64,000 bases of DNA from Delphinus delphis (lineage: Eukaryota; Chordata; Mammalia; Artiodactyla; Delphinidae). Within the stretch, counting starts at the first letter, position 1. The number at the start of each line of letters is the position of its first letter. The notes under the pieces were generated by a model. That model searched no databases. It was not told where the DNA came from and saw nothing but the letters and a program-made list of their open reading frames with translations. Both the position numbers and the translations under genes were made by a program. Of the stretch, positions 44,900 to 55,640 are shown piece after piece. Location: NCBI RefSeq assembly GCF_949987515.2, contig NC_082692.2, positions 45,538,418 to 45,602,417 of the forward strand. Direction: 5' to 3'.

Positions 44900-46195
44900 T
44901 TTTAATTTCTAATTGTGGTAAAATACACAACATAAAACATAGTCTTAACCACTTTTGAGCATGAAGTTTACTATTGTTAATTATATTCACATTGTTTTGT
45001 AACATTAATTCATTTTTAGATGACAATAATAAATACTATACATGGTGATATAAACAATATATTTTTAATGCAAAATGACTATTCATTTATTTTTTTAAAT
45101 AAAGAAAAAAATTTCCCCAAATTCTATCAAGGTAAAAGTGGCATTGTTTTACATTTTTGTAGACTTTCTTTAATGTCTAGCTTAAAAGAAGATGTTGGAT
45201 TCTCATGTCTCCTGGGATGGGGAGGGTGGGAGGGAGGGAGACGCAACAGGGAAGACATATGGGAACATATGTTTATGTATGACTGATTCACTTTGTTATA
45301 AAGCAGAAACTAACACACCATTGTAAAGCAATTATACCCCAATAAAGATGTTAAAAAAAAAAAAAAAAAAAATTTACCACCTTAACTATTTTAAATTGTA
45401 CAGTTCAGTACAGTTTAGTGATATTAACTATAATCACATAACAATGCAACAGATCTCTAGAACTTTTTCATCTTGCAAACAGTTGCTTACAGCTGGATAT
45501 CCAACATGCACAAGGATGAAGCTGGACACTTACCTTACACCACAGAAAAATTAACATTGATTAAAGACCTAAACATAAGACCTAAAACTATAAAAGTCCT
45601 AGAAGAAAATGTGGGTAAAACTCTTCAGGACATTGGTTTTGACAATGATTCCTTGGATATAAAACATAAGGCACAGGCAAGAAAAGCAAAAATAGACAGG
45701 ACTACATGAAACTTCTGTGCATCACAGAAAACAGTCAACAAAGTGGAAAGGAAAAGGCAATCTACAGACTGGGAGAAAATATTTGAAAATCATTTATCTG
45801 ATAAGGAGTTAATATATATATAATATATAAATAACTCCTACAACTCAACAACCAAAAACCAAATAATCCTATTTAAAAATGGGCAAAGGACTTGAATAGA
45901 GATTTCTCCAAAGAAGTTGTACAATTTTCCAGAAAGCATATAAAAAGATGCTAAACTTTACTAATTATTAGATAAATGCAAGTTAAAACTACAGCGAGGT
46001 ATTACTTTACACCCATTAGGAACACGGCTACTACCAAAAATACACAAAATAACAAGTGTTGGGAGGAGGTGGGGAAATTAGAAGTCTGTGTACTCTAGGT
46101 GGGAATGTAAAATGGTATAGCCACTTTAGAAAACAGCATAGAGGTTCCCCAAAATCTTAAAATAGAATCACCTTATGATCCAGCAATCCCAGTTA
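44900..46195. mobile_element. 5'-inverted L1 (minus 3' part, plus ORF2 part)
   Basis: 44900-45478 is a minus-strand L1M 3'UTR (AATTGTGGTAAAATACACAAC; after an insertion, TTTACCACCTTAAC, AACAGATCTCTAGAACTTTTTCATCTTGCAAAC). At about 45480 the orientation flips: 45480-46195 reads as plus-strand ORF2 C-terminal region ([20 protein letters not shown] near 45555). This head-to-head order is what twin priming gives. It is broken by a young L1 3' end at 45212-45372. No duplication found at the outer ends. Confidence 0.65.
45212..45372 (+). mobile_element. 5'-truncated L1 3' end
   Basis: L1-B-type terminus (GGATGGGGAGGGTGGGAGGG to CCCCAATAAAGATGTT) with a pure A tail of about 20 at 45353-45372. The uninterrupted tail and low divergence indicate a recent insertion into the inverted L1. 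Confidence 0.9.
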
Positions 46196-46764
46196 GTTTC
46201 TGTTTTATGTATGTAGCTTTTTTTGTTCTTTTCCTCTCTTTCTGAAAGTTTTTTGCATTTCATTGATTTTTTTTGATATGCTTTGATTCCTTTCCCATTT
46301 CCTTTTGTGTATGTTCTACAGGTGTTTTCTTTGTGTTTACCATGAAGATTACATAGAATATCTTAAGGTTATATAATCTATTTTAAATTGATACCAACTT
46401 AACTTCAATTGCATAAAAAACTTTATTCCTTTTTATTGCCTCTGCCCTCCACTTTATTTACTGATTTCACAAATTACATCCATTTATATTGTGTAACATT
46501 AACATGGATCTATAGCTACTTTTATGCTTTTAAACTATATACAGAATAAAATGTGATTTAACTACCAACATTACAATACTACAGGATTATTGACCTGTCT
46601 ATATATTTATCTTTACCAGATGGCCTTATAATTTCATATGTTTTCATGTTGCTGTCTAGTATCTTTTTGTTCCCACTTGAAGGAATCCCGTTAGCATTTC
46701 TTATGTGGTGATAAATACCCTCAGCTTTTGTTTATCTGGGAAAGTATTAATGTCTCCATTTTTT
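46196..46764 (-). mobile_element. Ancient L1/HAL1-like element, ORF1 end and post-ORF1 region
   Basis: First of three pieces of one minus-strand element (others 48015-48880 and 51148-51775). On the minus strand the ORF1 C-terminus can be followed (codons for FPDKQKLR near 46720-46745), then an A-rich region characteristic of old L1/HAL1 elements downstream of ORF1. HAL1 elements carry ORF1 but no ORF2; no ORF2 of this element is seen, which fits, but truncation would look the same. Confidence 0.6.
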
Positions 46765-48030
46765 CCAGCTTTATGAAGGTATAGTTGACAAATAAAAATT
46801 GTATATATTTAAGGTGTACAACTTGATATGAATACATTGTGAGATCACCACCACACTCAAGTTAATGAATATATCCATCATGTCACATAGTTACCATTTT
46901 AGTATGTGTGTGGTGAGAATACCTAAGATTTTCTCTCTTATCAAATTTCAGGTATAAAATATTGTTAACTATAGGTACATTGCTGTATATTAGATGCTCA
47001 GAAATTATTCATCCTGCATAACTAAAACTTTATATCCTTTGATCAACATCTCCCTAGTCTCTCCTTTTCCTGGTCCTTGGTATTTATTTTCTATATAAAT
47101 AAAATGTGAATATATATCTCCATCAACACATATTAAAGGTGTTTGTCCATTAACACATATTTGTTTATCAACATTTCTTTGTCCATTGGAATATATTTAG
47201 GTTGTTTCCAGATCTTGGTTATTGTGAATAATGCTGCAATGAATATGGAAGTGCAAATATCTCTTTAAGATCATAATTTCATTTAAAAAAATTATAACCA
47301 AAAGTGGATTGCTGGATTATAAAGTAGCTCTATATTTAATTTCTTGAAGAACTTCCATAGTGTTTTTGTAATGGTTATACCAACTTACTTTCCTACCAAC
47401 AGGTTACAAAGATTCCCTTTTCTCCGTATCCTAACACTTGTTACCTTTTGTCTTTTTGATAATAGTCATTAACAAGGTTGCCAAGAGCATACAATGGAAA
47501 AAGCATAGTCTTTTCAATAAATGGTGTTGGCAAAACTATATGCAGAATTAAATTGGATCCTTATCTCACGCCATTTACAAAAATCAACTCAAAATGGATT
47601 AACAATTTGAATGTAAGATGTGAAACTGTAAAACTACCAGAATAAAACGCTGGGTAAAGTCTTCTTGGCATTGGTCTAGGCAATGTTATTTTTTTTTTTT
47701 TTTGGATATGACTCCATAAACACATGAAACAAAAGCAAAATAAACAAGTGGGATTGTATCAAATTTAAAATCTGCACAGTAAAAGAAATATCAGCAGCAT
47801 GAAAAAAATTGAAGAAAATATTTGCAAATATGTACCTGATAAGATGTTACTATCCAAATATATAAGCAACTCTTACAACTCAATAACAAAAAAATAAATA
47901 ACCTGATTTAACAATGCACAAAGGACCTGAACAGACATTTCTCCAAAGAAGACATACAAATGGCTAACAGGTATAGAAAAGGGGTTCAACATCACTAATC
48001 AACAGAGAAATGCAAATGTCCTTCATTTTT
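46749..48030. mobile_element. Twin-primed L1 with inverted 5' part
   Basis: 46765-47473 is minus-strand L1 3'UTR and ORF2 end (AGGTATAGTTGACAAATAAAAATTG, TAATGCTGCAATGAATATG, TTGTCTTTTTGATAATAGTCATT). At about 47474 it flips to plus-strand ORF2 (GCATACAATGGAAAAAGC, ATGGTGTTGGCAAAACTAT) and ends at AGAAATGCAAAT near 48014. The two parts come from positions only some tens of bases apart in ORF2. Imperfect flanking copies, AATGTCTCCATTTTTT (46749-46764) and AATGTCCTTCATTTTT (48015-48030), mark the ends, and host element sequence is continuous across them. Confidence 0.82.
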
Positions 48031-48880
48031 GAAGGACGGTTTTCTGGATACAGTATTCTTGTGTGGTGTTTTTTGTTTCTGTTTACCTTTCAGCATTTTG
48101 TATATATCTACCCATTCCCTTCTGTTCTGCAAGATTTCTGCTTTGATAATCTTATAGAAGCTCCTTTGTATGTAATGAATCACTTTTCTCTTGCTGCTTT
48201 CAAGATCTTCTATTTATCTGTGATTTGACAATTTGATTATAATGTGTTGGTGTGCGTCTCTTTGGAATTATGTTAGTTAGAATTCATAGAGCTTCTTGAA
48301 TTTGCATGTCCATTTCCTTCCTCAAATCTGGGAAGTTTTTGATCATTATTTCTTCAAATAGGCTCTCTGCTCCTTACTAATTCTCTTCTCCTTCTGAGAC
48401 TTGCATAAGGCATATATTGGTTTTCCTGATGATGTCTCATAATACTTATGCTCTTTTGACTTCATGTTTTTTTAGCATCTCTGATTCAATAATATCACGT
48501 GACCTATCTTTAAGTTTTCTGATTCTTTTTTCTGCTTGATAAGATCTGCTGCAGAATCTCTCTAGTGAATATGTCAATTAAGTTATTGTATTCCTTAGCA
48601 CCAGAATTTCTATTTGGTTCTTTTTTACAGTTTCTATCTCTCCTGATATTCCCATTTTTTTCACTGTTATCCTGATTGTATTTAGTCATCTATGTTCTAT
48701 TTAGCTTATTGAGCATCTTTAACACTTTATTTGAATTCGTTGTGAAATATTCATAGATCTCTGTTTCTTCATGGTCAGTTTCTAGAGATTTATTTTGTAA
48801 GTTTGAATGGGCCACTTTCCCCAGTTTCTTTGTATACCTTGTGATCTTTTATTGAGATTTGGGCATTTGCAAAAACAGAT
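48015..48880 (-). pseudogene. Ancient L1/HAL1-like ORF1, middle piece
   Basis: On the minus strand a broken ORF1: RREWVDIYKMLKGKQ and SFKNEGHL near 48020-48110, then upstream the coiled-coil region (plus-strand words such as TTGAGCATCTTTAAC and CTCCTTCTGAGACTTGCATAAGG). It joins 46764 at its C-terminal side and 51148 at its N-terminal side once the two insertions are ignored. It encoded the RNA-binding ORF1 protein and is now dead. Confidence 0.7.
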
Positions 48881-51147
48881 GTGATTATAGCAAAGTTGCA
48901 GGATACAAAGTTGACATACAAAAGTCAACTGAATTTGGATTGGGAGTTTAGGATTGACATGTACACAGTACTATATATAAAATAGATAACCAACAGGGAC
49001 CATAGCACAGGTAACTCTGCTCAATATTATGTAAAAACCTAAATGGGAAAAGAATTTGAAAAATAATAGATACATGTATATGTATAACTGAATCACTTAG
49101 CTGTACACCTGAAACTAACAACATTGTTAATCAACTAAACTCCAATATAAAATAAAAAGTTAAAAAAATAAATTAAGATTCATAATGGAAAAACATCAAT
49201 TGCTTTCCTATATATCAGCAGTGAACAAGTGTAACTTGAAATTAAAAACACAATATATTTACATTTGCAACCAAAAAAGTGAAATACTTAGGTGTAAATC
49301 TAACAAAATATGTACAAGATCTATATGAGAAAAACTATAAAACACTGATAAAATAAATAAAAGAAGACCTAAATAAATGGATAGGAAGACAGTATTGTCA
49401 AGATGTTAGTTCTTTCCCCCAGTCTTTCCCCCAAATCTCAGCAAGCTATTTTAAGAATATATACAAATTGATTCTAAAGTTTATATGGTGAGGCATAAAA
49501 TCCAGAATAGCCAACATAATATTGAAGAAAAATGAAGCTGGGAGACTGATGTTATTTGACTTCAAGACTTACTATAAAGTTAGGGTAATCAAGGCAGTGT
49601 GGTATTGGCAGAGTAAAAGACAAATCAATGGCACACAATAGAGAGCCCAGAAATAGACCCACATAAATATAGGCAAATGATCTTCAATAAGAAGCAAAAG
49701 CAATGGAGGAAAGCTAATCTTTTCAACAAATGGTGCTGGAATAGATGGACATCCACATTTTAAAAAATGAATCTAGACATTGACCTTATAGCCTACACAG
49801 AAAATAACTCAAAATGGATCACAGGCCTAAATGTAAAATAACAGACCTAATATGTAGATGCAAAATAAAAGTCCTAGAAGATAAGAGATGAGAAAACCTA
49901 AATGACCTTGGGTATGGTAACACAATGTCCATGGCATTATCCGTAAAAAAAAAAATAACTGGTAAGTTGGATTTTATTAAAATTTAAAACTTCTGCTCTG
50001 TGAAAGGTAATGTCAAGAGAATGAGAAGATAAGCCATATACCAGGAGAAAATATTTGTAGAGAAACATCTGATAAAAGACTGTTATCTAAAATGTTCAAA
50101 GAACTCAAAACTCAATAAGAACACAAACAACCCAATTAAAAAATGGGCCAAGAGACTTATCAGACACCTCTCCAAAGAAGATATACATATGGCAAATAAG
50201 CATATGAAAAGGTGCTGTATGTCATATGTCATCAGGGAAATGCAAATCAAAACGAAATACCATTATGCACCTATTAGAATGGCCAAATACCAGAACACTG
50301 ACAACACCAAATGACGGCAAGGATGTGGAGCAATAGGAACTCTCATTCATCATTGGTAGGAATGCAAAATGGTGCAGCCACTTTGGAGGCAGTTTGACAG
50401 TTTTTTACAAAAATAAACATATTTTTACCATATTATCCAGCAATCACACTTCTTGGTATTTACCGAAAGATCTGAAAACTTATGTCCACACAAAAACCCG
50501 CACAATGATATTTATAGCATATTTACTCATAATTGCCAAAACTTGGAAGCAACCAAGATGTCCCTGAATGGCAAATAAACTGTTGTATACCCAGACAATG
50601 GAATATTATTCAGCACTAAAAAGAAATGAGCTACCAAGCCATAAAAAGACATGGAGGAACTTTAAATGCATATTCCTAAGTGAAAGAAGCCAATCTGAAA
50701 AGGCTATGTACTATAATATTCCTATATGACATTCTGGAAAAAGCAAACTACAGAGACAGTAAAAAAAAAATTAGTGGTTGTCACAGTTTGGGGGAGAGGA
50801 TGGATAGAGCATAGATAATTTTTAGGGTAGTGAAAATATCTGTAGGATACTGTAGTTATTAATACTTGTCATTATACATTTGTCCAAACCCACAGAATGT
50901 ACAACAGCAAGAGTGAACCATAATGTAAATAATGGACTTTAGGTGACTATGATGTCTCATTGTAGGTTCATCAATTTTAATAAATGTACCACTCTGGTGG
51001 GGGATGTGGATAAGCGGGGAGACTGCATTTGCAGGGGCAGGGATATATGGGAAATCTCTCTACCTACCCTCAATTTTGCTGTGAACCTAAACCTACTCTA
51101 AAAGAAATAAAGTCTTCAAAAAAATTTTTTAATTAGAAACAAACAAA
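48881..51147 (+). mobile_element. L1MB-like element, ORF2 RT part to 3' end
   Basis: Begins 5'-truncated in the RT domain just after the FADD region (FSKVAGYKVDIQKS-like, near 48888-48935). It continues through the ORF2 C-terminus with many lesions and ends in an L1MB-type 3'UTR: GGTGGGGGATGTGGATAAG, GGATATATGGGAAATCTCTC, CAATTTTGCTGTGAACCTAAACC, AATAAAGTCTTCAAAA and an A-rich tail. Interrupted at 48936-49172. Possible short imperfect duplication (AAAACAG / CAAACAG) at its ends. Confidence 0.8.
48936..49172 (+). mobile_element. Younger L1 3' end inside the L1MB-like element
   Basis: GGATTGGGAGTTTAGGATTGACATG, GGGACCATAGCACAGG, ACACCTGAAACTAACAACATTG, CTCCAATATAAAATAAAAAG is the ruminant-like L1 3' terminus, the type of L1-A. 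ORF2 of the host element is recognisable on both sides. An imperfect duplication, AAAAGTCAACTG left and AAAACATCAATTG right, is likely. Confidence 0.8.
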
Positions 51148-51775
51148 CAGCCACACCTCTCTGACTTTACTGTCTTCATACGGGGTAAGACCTTCACTAA
51201 TAAGCCTGGCTGGGGATTTGGGGAGTGTCTAAAACCTTTTCTGAAGCGTGTCTTTTCTGGGCTTGTGCAGGTAATTTCCCAGTTAAAGTTTAACCCCTTC
51301 TTCTCTGGATCCTGTAAGCTCTTGCTCCCCCTGGTGTATATCTGTAGTAAGACAGTGTTTCTGATGGTGTCACAGAGGCCCTCAGTCTGGCACCGAACTA
51401 TCAATCATGTCGGTGTTTGGAGTTAGGCATGACGAGACCCTTCCCTTGGGCAGCCCTCTGAAAACCAGAACAGTAGACTCACAGTCCACTCTTCTTTTTC
51501 TCTCCTGAGTGGAGGGAGGATCCTGGGATGTGGGAGTTTTCTCCAAATCAGGCTGTGTTGTGCAGGCAGCGGGATGGGCCATAGTGTGCAAATGCAAGGA
51601 ACTTTCTTACTGGCTTCTATCCAGTTCTTTCTGGCTTTGCATTCACCTGGGGTGCTGCGACCTCTTATCTGGTTTCTGGAGTTCTCACAAAGGCAATTTG
51701 GGCCATATGTTGTTGTTAAGTCGGTATTTCTGCAGGGGAATGTGAGCCTGAAGCTTCTTACACCACTATCCTGCT
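51148..51775 (-). mobile_element. Ancient L1/HAL1-like element, 5' end
   Basis: On the minus strand this starts at about 51775 with GGATAGTGGTGTAAGAAGCTTC, a decayed form of the GATGGCGGCGTAGGAAGCTCC start of old L1/HAL1. It runs on through CAAATTGCCTTTGTGAGAAC, CCAGAAACCAGATAAGAGG and the region before ORF1. The full 5' terminus is therefore present. The 91-codon frame at 51404-51129 is not the ORF1 core. Confidence 0.65.
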
Positions 51776-54729
51776 GATATCCCTCACTCTTTTGAAATAT
51801 AAATTTGTATTGAAATTAAATCTGATATTGTATGTAATGAGGAAAATTTTTAGAAGACTTTGAAATTTTTTAAAACTTTCTAAAATACCTTTTCCTTTAA
51901 ACATATTTTGGCTCATTTATCTTTTTTTAAACCCTTAGTGTACTCAACTAATTTTACAAACCAACAAAGACATATTTTTATGAAATTTCACATAAGTTAT
52001 TGTGAGCACAACATTATAAATATCTCTTTTCAGTGGCCATGATTGGCTTCTTGCTCTTCCTTACCTGCTTAATTGCTAATATATCATCACGAAGGGAAGG
52101 AGTTTTCAAAACCTAATAAATTTTGTTTAAGCTTTAAGTGCTAAAATTGAAAAATTAAGAACATTTTCTAGCATGACTTACTTTCAGGTGTGCAGGTAAA
52201 AAGGGGGGATAATATACTAAAGCACTCAATTAATGTTAATTCTTAATAGAATTTTACTCATGGTAACTTGTCTTGCTTTTCTGCACAAGGAGGTAATATA
52301 AACAAAATTAAGAAATGATGTGTTTTTAAAAGAATTACAAGCAGAATTGAAAAACTGTCTTTTTTAAAAAGAAGTATAGCTTTTTGAGGAAACCATAGCT
52401 TTGATAATAGTTGATTGAAATTGTGTTTCTCTGCCAATTATAAAACTATTAACACTAACATAGTTATTGAGCACTCTTTATGGAAAAGATCCTTAGGCCT
52501 GCTGTAGGCTGTTTTCCTACCAACTTTATTGGAGTGACCAAAGAACATTAAACTGTTGAAAACACAAAATTTTTCTGATTAATAAAGTACATGAAATTAT
52601 TACTTCTGAGCATGACACAGTATGCAAATATTTTATATTTAGAGTAAAATATTTCAAGAAAACGATACCTACGTTTTAATAGTAACATTTATTTTGTGAC
52701 CAAAGAATGATTCTCTCAAATACATCCACATTAAACACACTTGAGTGCACTGTGTTTAGGAATGAATCAATTGGTTAAGTGCCTCTAAAGCTATAAATAA
52801 CAGATCAAGATCTACTCTTGGCTAATGACATGTAAGGAAAAGTATATTTGGAAATCTGACTTACAGGGAGTTTTGTATGTTTTTAGAAAACATAATTTTC
52901 AAACTCAAGATGATTTATCTACAAGTATCACAATAATGGGTATAAATTGCAGATTTTTAAAATTTTGACTCTTCCAAGGTATTATATGCTTTATACTTCT
53001 GTGCTTTATCTATTTATCTGTATATCAGTATGTCTGTTTGTTTTCATATAAATTTATGTCTATCAATTATTTATTACTCTACTTCAAAAATACTTTTGAG
53101 ACCACCCAAAACAAATATTTCAGTCAAGAGCTGGGCAGTGCAGGATATTTACCAGGTTGGGAGCCCTGATGGAAATAACTTTTTAAGTTCTCGTGAAAAG
53201 AATGTCTACAATCTCCTTATTTATTTTCTGAAAAGCTAGTGCAAGTCTGACATGTACTAGATGAAAACATTAATATTTGGTCTCCATAACTGGGGGTAGA
53301 TGAACAATGAGAGATTTGTTTGGTATTTAATCTTAAATTTGTTCTACTCCTTTTGTCAAGGATTAAAGCAGAATTGCAAGTAGTTTGGACTCTTCTTTTT
53401 AATATTTGAGGGTATTTTGTATATCTAGTATTATATGAATTAATCAAATGTTAAAATTAAATAATAAATTAAAAATTCAGAAATAACTAGAAAATGATTC
53501 ATTTCTCCAAACTGTTCCTCCTCTTGGGTGGTGAGTTAATGTACATTATCAGCAAGGTCAGCCTGATAACCATCCCCCTAAAATTATTGGCTTAGCTCTT
53601 GGAGTTTGCCCTGTTTGATTTTCCCTCTTCCTGCCCAGAAATTACTTCACTGATCTCCACATTTCAAGCTATGTCTTTTTGGCTCATCTTAGGCCAAATG
53701 AAATATCACAGGACCATCATCAGGGTGAAATGTCATAATAACAGTTACACTGCAGGATGACAGTACAAAACTTCCTTCAGTGCTTGAGATAGGTATCAAA
53801 GCAATGGAAACTTTGTTTGAATAGGATTGCTACAAGTTTTGAGGTCTTCATGAATACCTTACTGGCTCATACTCTTTTAGCTTATTATGATATATCACCT
53901 AACTCTTTATGTTACAGTGATTTTGCCAGGTAGAACAATGAGCCACACATTATGACATATCTGTACACTTCTTGTGGATGTACTTCTTTCTGAAATTTCT
54001 ACATTTAAAAAATGCAGAAATAGTTACCATAGCAGTCTTGAGCTCATGCTTATTTGTTATATAACTAGACACATGCTGTGGAAACTGGCAAATCTCTGAA
54101 TTTCCTTATGTTAAAGTAGAACAAAAATAAACCTGTCTTTGAAAAAATATGGCTCCTTGAATGTAAATGAGTTTGCTTTAATGATGGAATAATCCACATT
54201 TCTTGTCCAGGAAACTTTTTAGGTTAAATCTTTCTTCTTTTGGTGGTCTGCGTCTGGGGAAAGACTGAGCCCTATCATAAACTGTCTGAGCCATAAATAC
54301 CAAGGCAGATGCAGTCGGAGGTAACTTGCAAGAAGTTATTGTAACTGAAAGAGTAAATCATCAGCCCTTTGGGCTCTAACATATAGTTATTTCTACTCCT
54401 TAGTTTACAAAATTTTCTGTTATATAGTTAAGAGAATCATGGATCAATGCTACAAAGAAAAAAACTAAAAACAAGACACTTATAATTACCTTGTTTTCTT
54501 GAATACTGGCAAAAGTCCAATATATACAAGCTTATATGAAATATAGATACTGGCATATATAACTGAAAACACACTATGGATTCAGAAAGAGCATTTTTTT
54601 ACCGTACAACTTTACTATGGACTAGTTGTGTTCCTTTCCTCCATAGCTTCTTTTTGATGAAATGAAAAATTCAAATTAATAAATAAGATGTTAAAATTTT
54701 TACAGCTGGAGTAGTGTGCAAATTAAAAG
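51776..54729. other. No recognised gene; AT-rich
   Basis: About 3 kb without an assignable repeat or coding frame, unusually repeat-poor for this window. Open frames are short and compositionally random. Confidence 0.5.
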
Positions 54730-54960
54730 GCAGTGTTGGGCTTCCCTGGTGGCACACTGGTTGAGAGTCCGCCTGCCGATGCAGGGGACACGGGTTCGTG
54801 CCCTGGTCCGGGAAGATCCCACATGCAGCGGAGCAGCTGGGCCCATGCGCCATGGCCGCTGGGCCTGCGCATCCGGAGCCTGTGCTCAGCAACGGGAGAG
54901 ACCACAACAGTGAGAGGCCTGTGCACCGCAAAAAAACAAAAACAAAAAAAATGCAGTGTT
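54730..54960 (+). mobile_element. CHR-type tRNA-derived SINE with 8-bp duplication
   Basis: The SINE body (54738-54952) starts GGGCTTCCCTGGTGGC, has a polymerase III B-box-like GGGTTCGTGCC near 54792, GGAAGATCCCACATGC, GCCATGGCCGCTGGGCCTGCG, and an A-rich tail of AAAAAACAAAAAC type. Perfect GCAGTGTT copies at 54730-54737 and 54953-54960 flank it. The sequence is the CHR SINE of cetaceans, hippos and ruminants as I recall it, closest to the cetacean form. It needs L1 proteins to move. The frames within it are incidental. Confidence 0.93.
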
Positions 54961-55319
54961 TTACATTCTGAATCTGATAGAGTATCACTTAATCTAATTA
55001 TCAGCAGTGACATTTTTGTCCATCTATTACAGCATTGCTGAAAAATAATAAAGAGGTTTCAACTAAATATGAAGAGCATTCTTGTGGTAGTTTGACTTAA
55101 TAAAAAAGACAATATAGTACATGTGAAACTCACTTTGGCCATCCTTGGGGGACATTAAAAAATACAGTCATTCTACAGAAAAGAAGAAACTAAGCATGAA
55201 TTTCCTAGCTTCAGAGGTTATGATTATGTAGTCTGATAATATATAGGCTAAGTGGCACTTAAAATGTATCCACTTATATGCTCGATAATAGAATGTATGT
55301 GAAATTCATATGTTTGAAT
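54961..55319. other. No recognised feature
   Basis: AT-rich, unassigned. Confidence 0.5.
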
Positions 55320-55640
55320 GCCTGTAATAAAATAGGATATATAAAAATAATATATACATTATTATATTAATATCTATTTACATATATATGACATGTATGT
55401 ATATATATAAATGAATATGTATATATGTACATAAACAGTAGTATAATTATAACAGTAGTAAAATAATAATTTAAACGACCATAAATAGCAATATATATTG
55501 TTTTACTACTATTATTATTTACATGTATATTATTCTATTCTATTCATAGAATAATATACATGTAAGTAATAATAATAATAGTTTTATAACATGGGATATA
55601 TATACTACATATGTCATATTATATTATTATATAATATATA
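55320..55640. repeat. AT-rich tract with 31-base-arm hairpin
   Basis: Dominated by ATA, TATA and AAT words. ACTATTATTATTTACATG... at 55508-55538 is complementary to 55546-55582 around a 7-base TCTATTC centre, interrupted by about three unpaired bases. It could form a long stem or cruciform in single-stranded DNA or RNA. Confidence 0.8.

Noticed and set aside
51129..51404. 91-codon minus-strand frame as a host gene
   Set aside because: It lies in the 5' region of the ancient L1/HAL1-like element.
54671..55041. Frames of about 65-105 codons on both strands
   Set aside because: They are translations across the CHR-type SINE.
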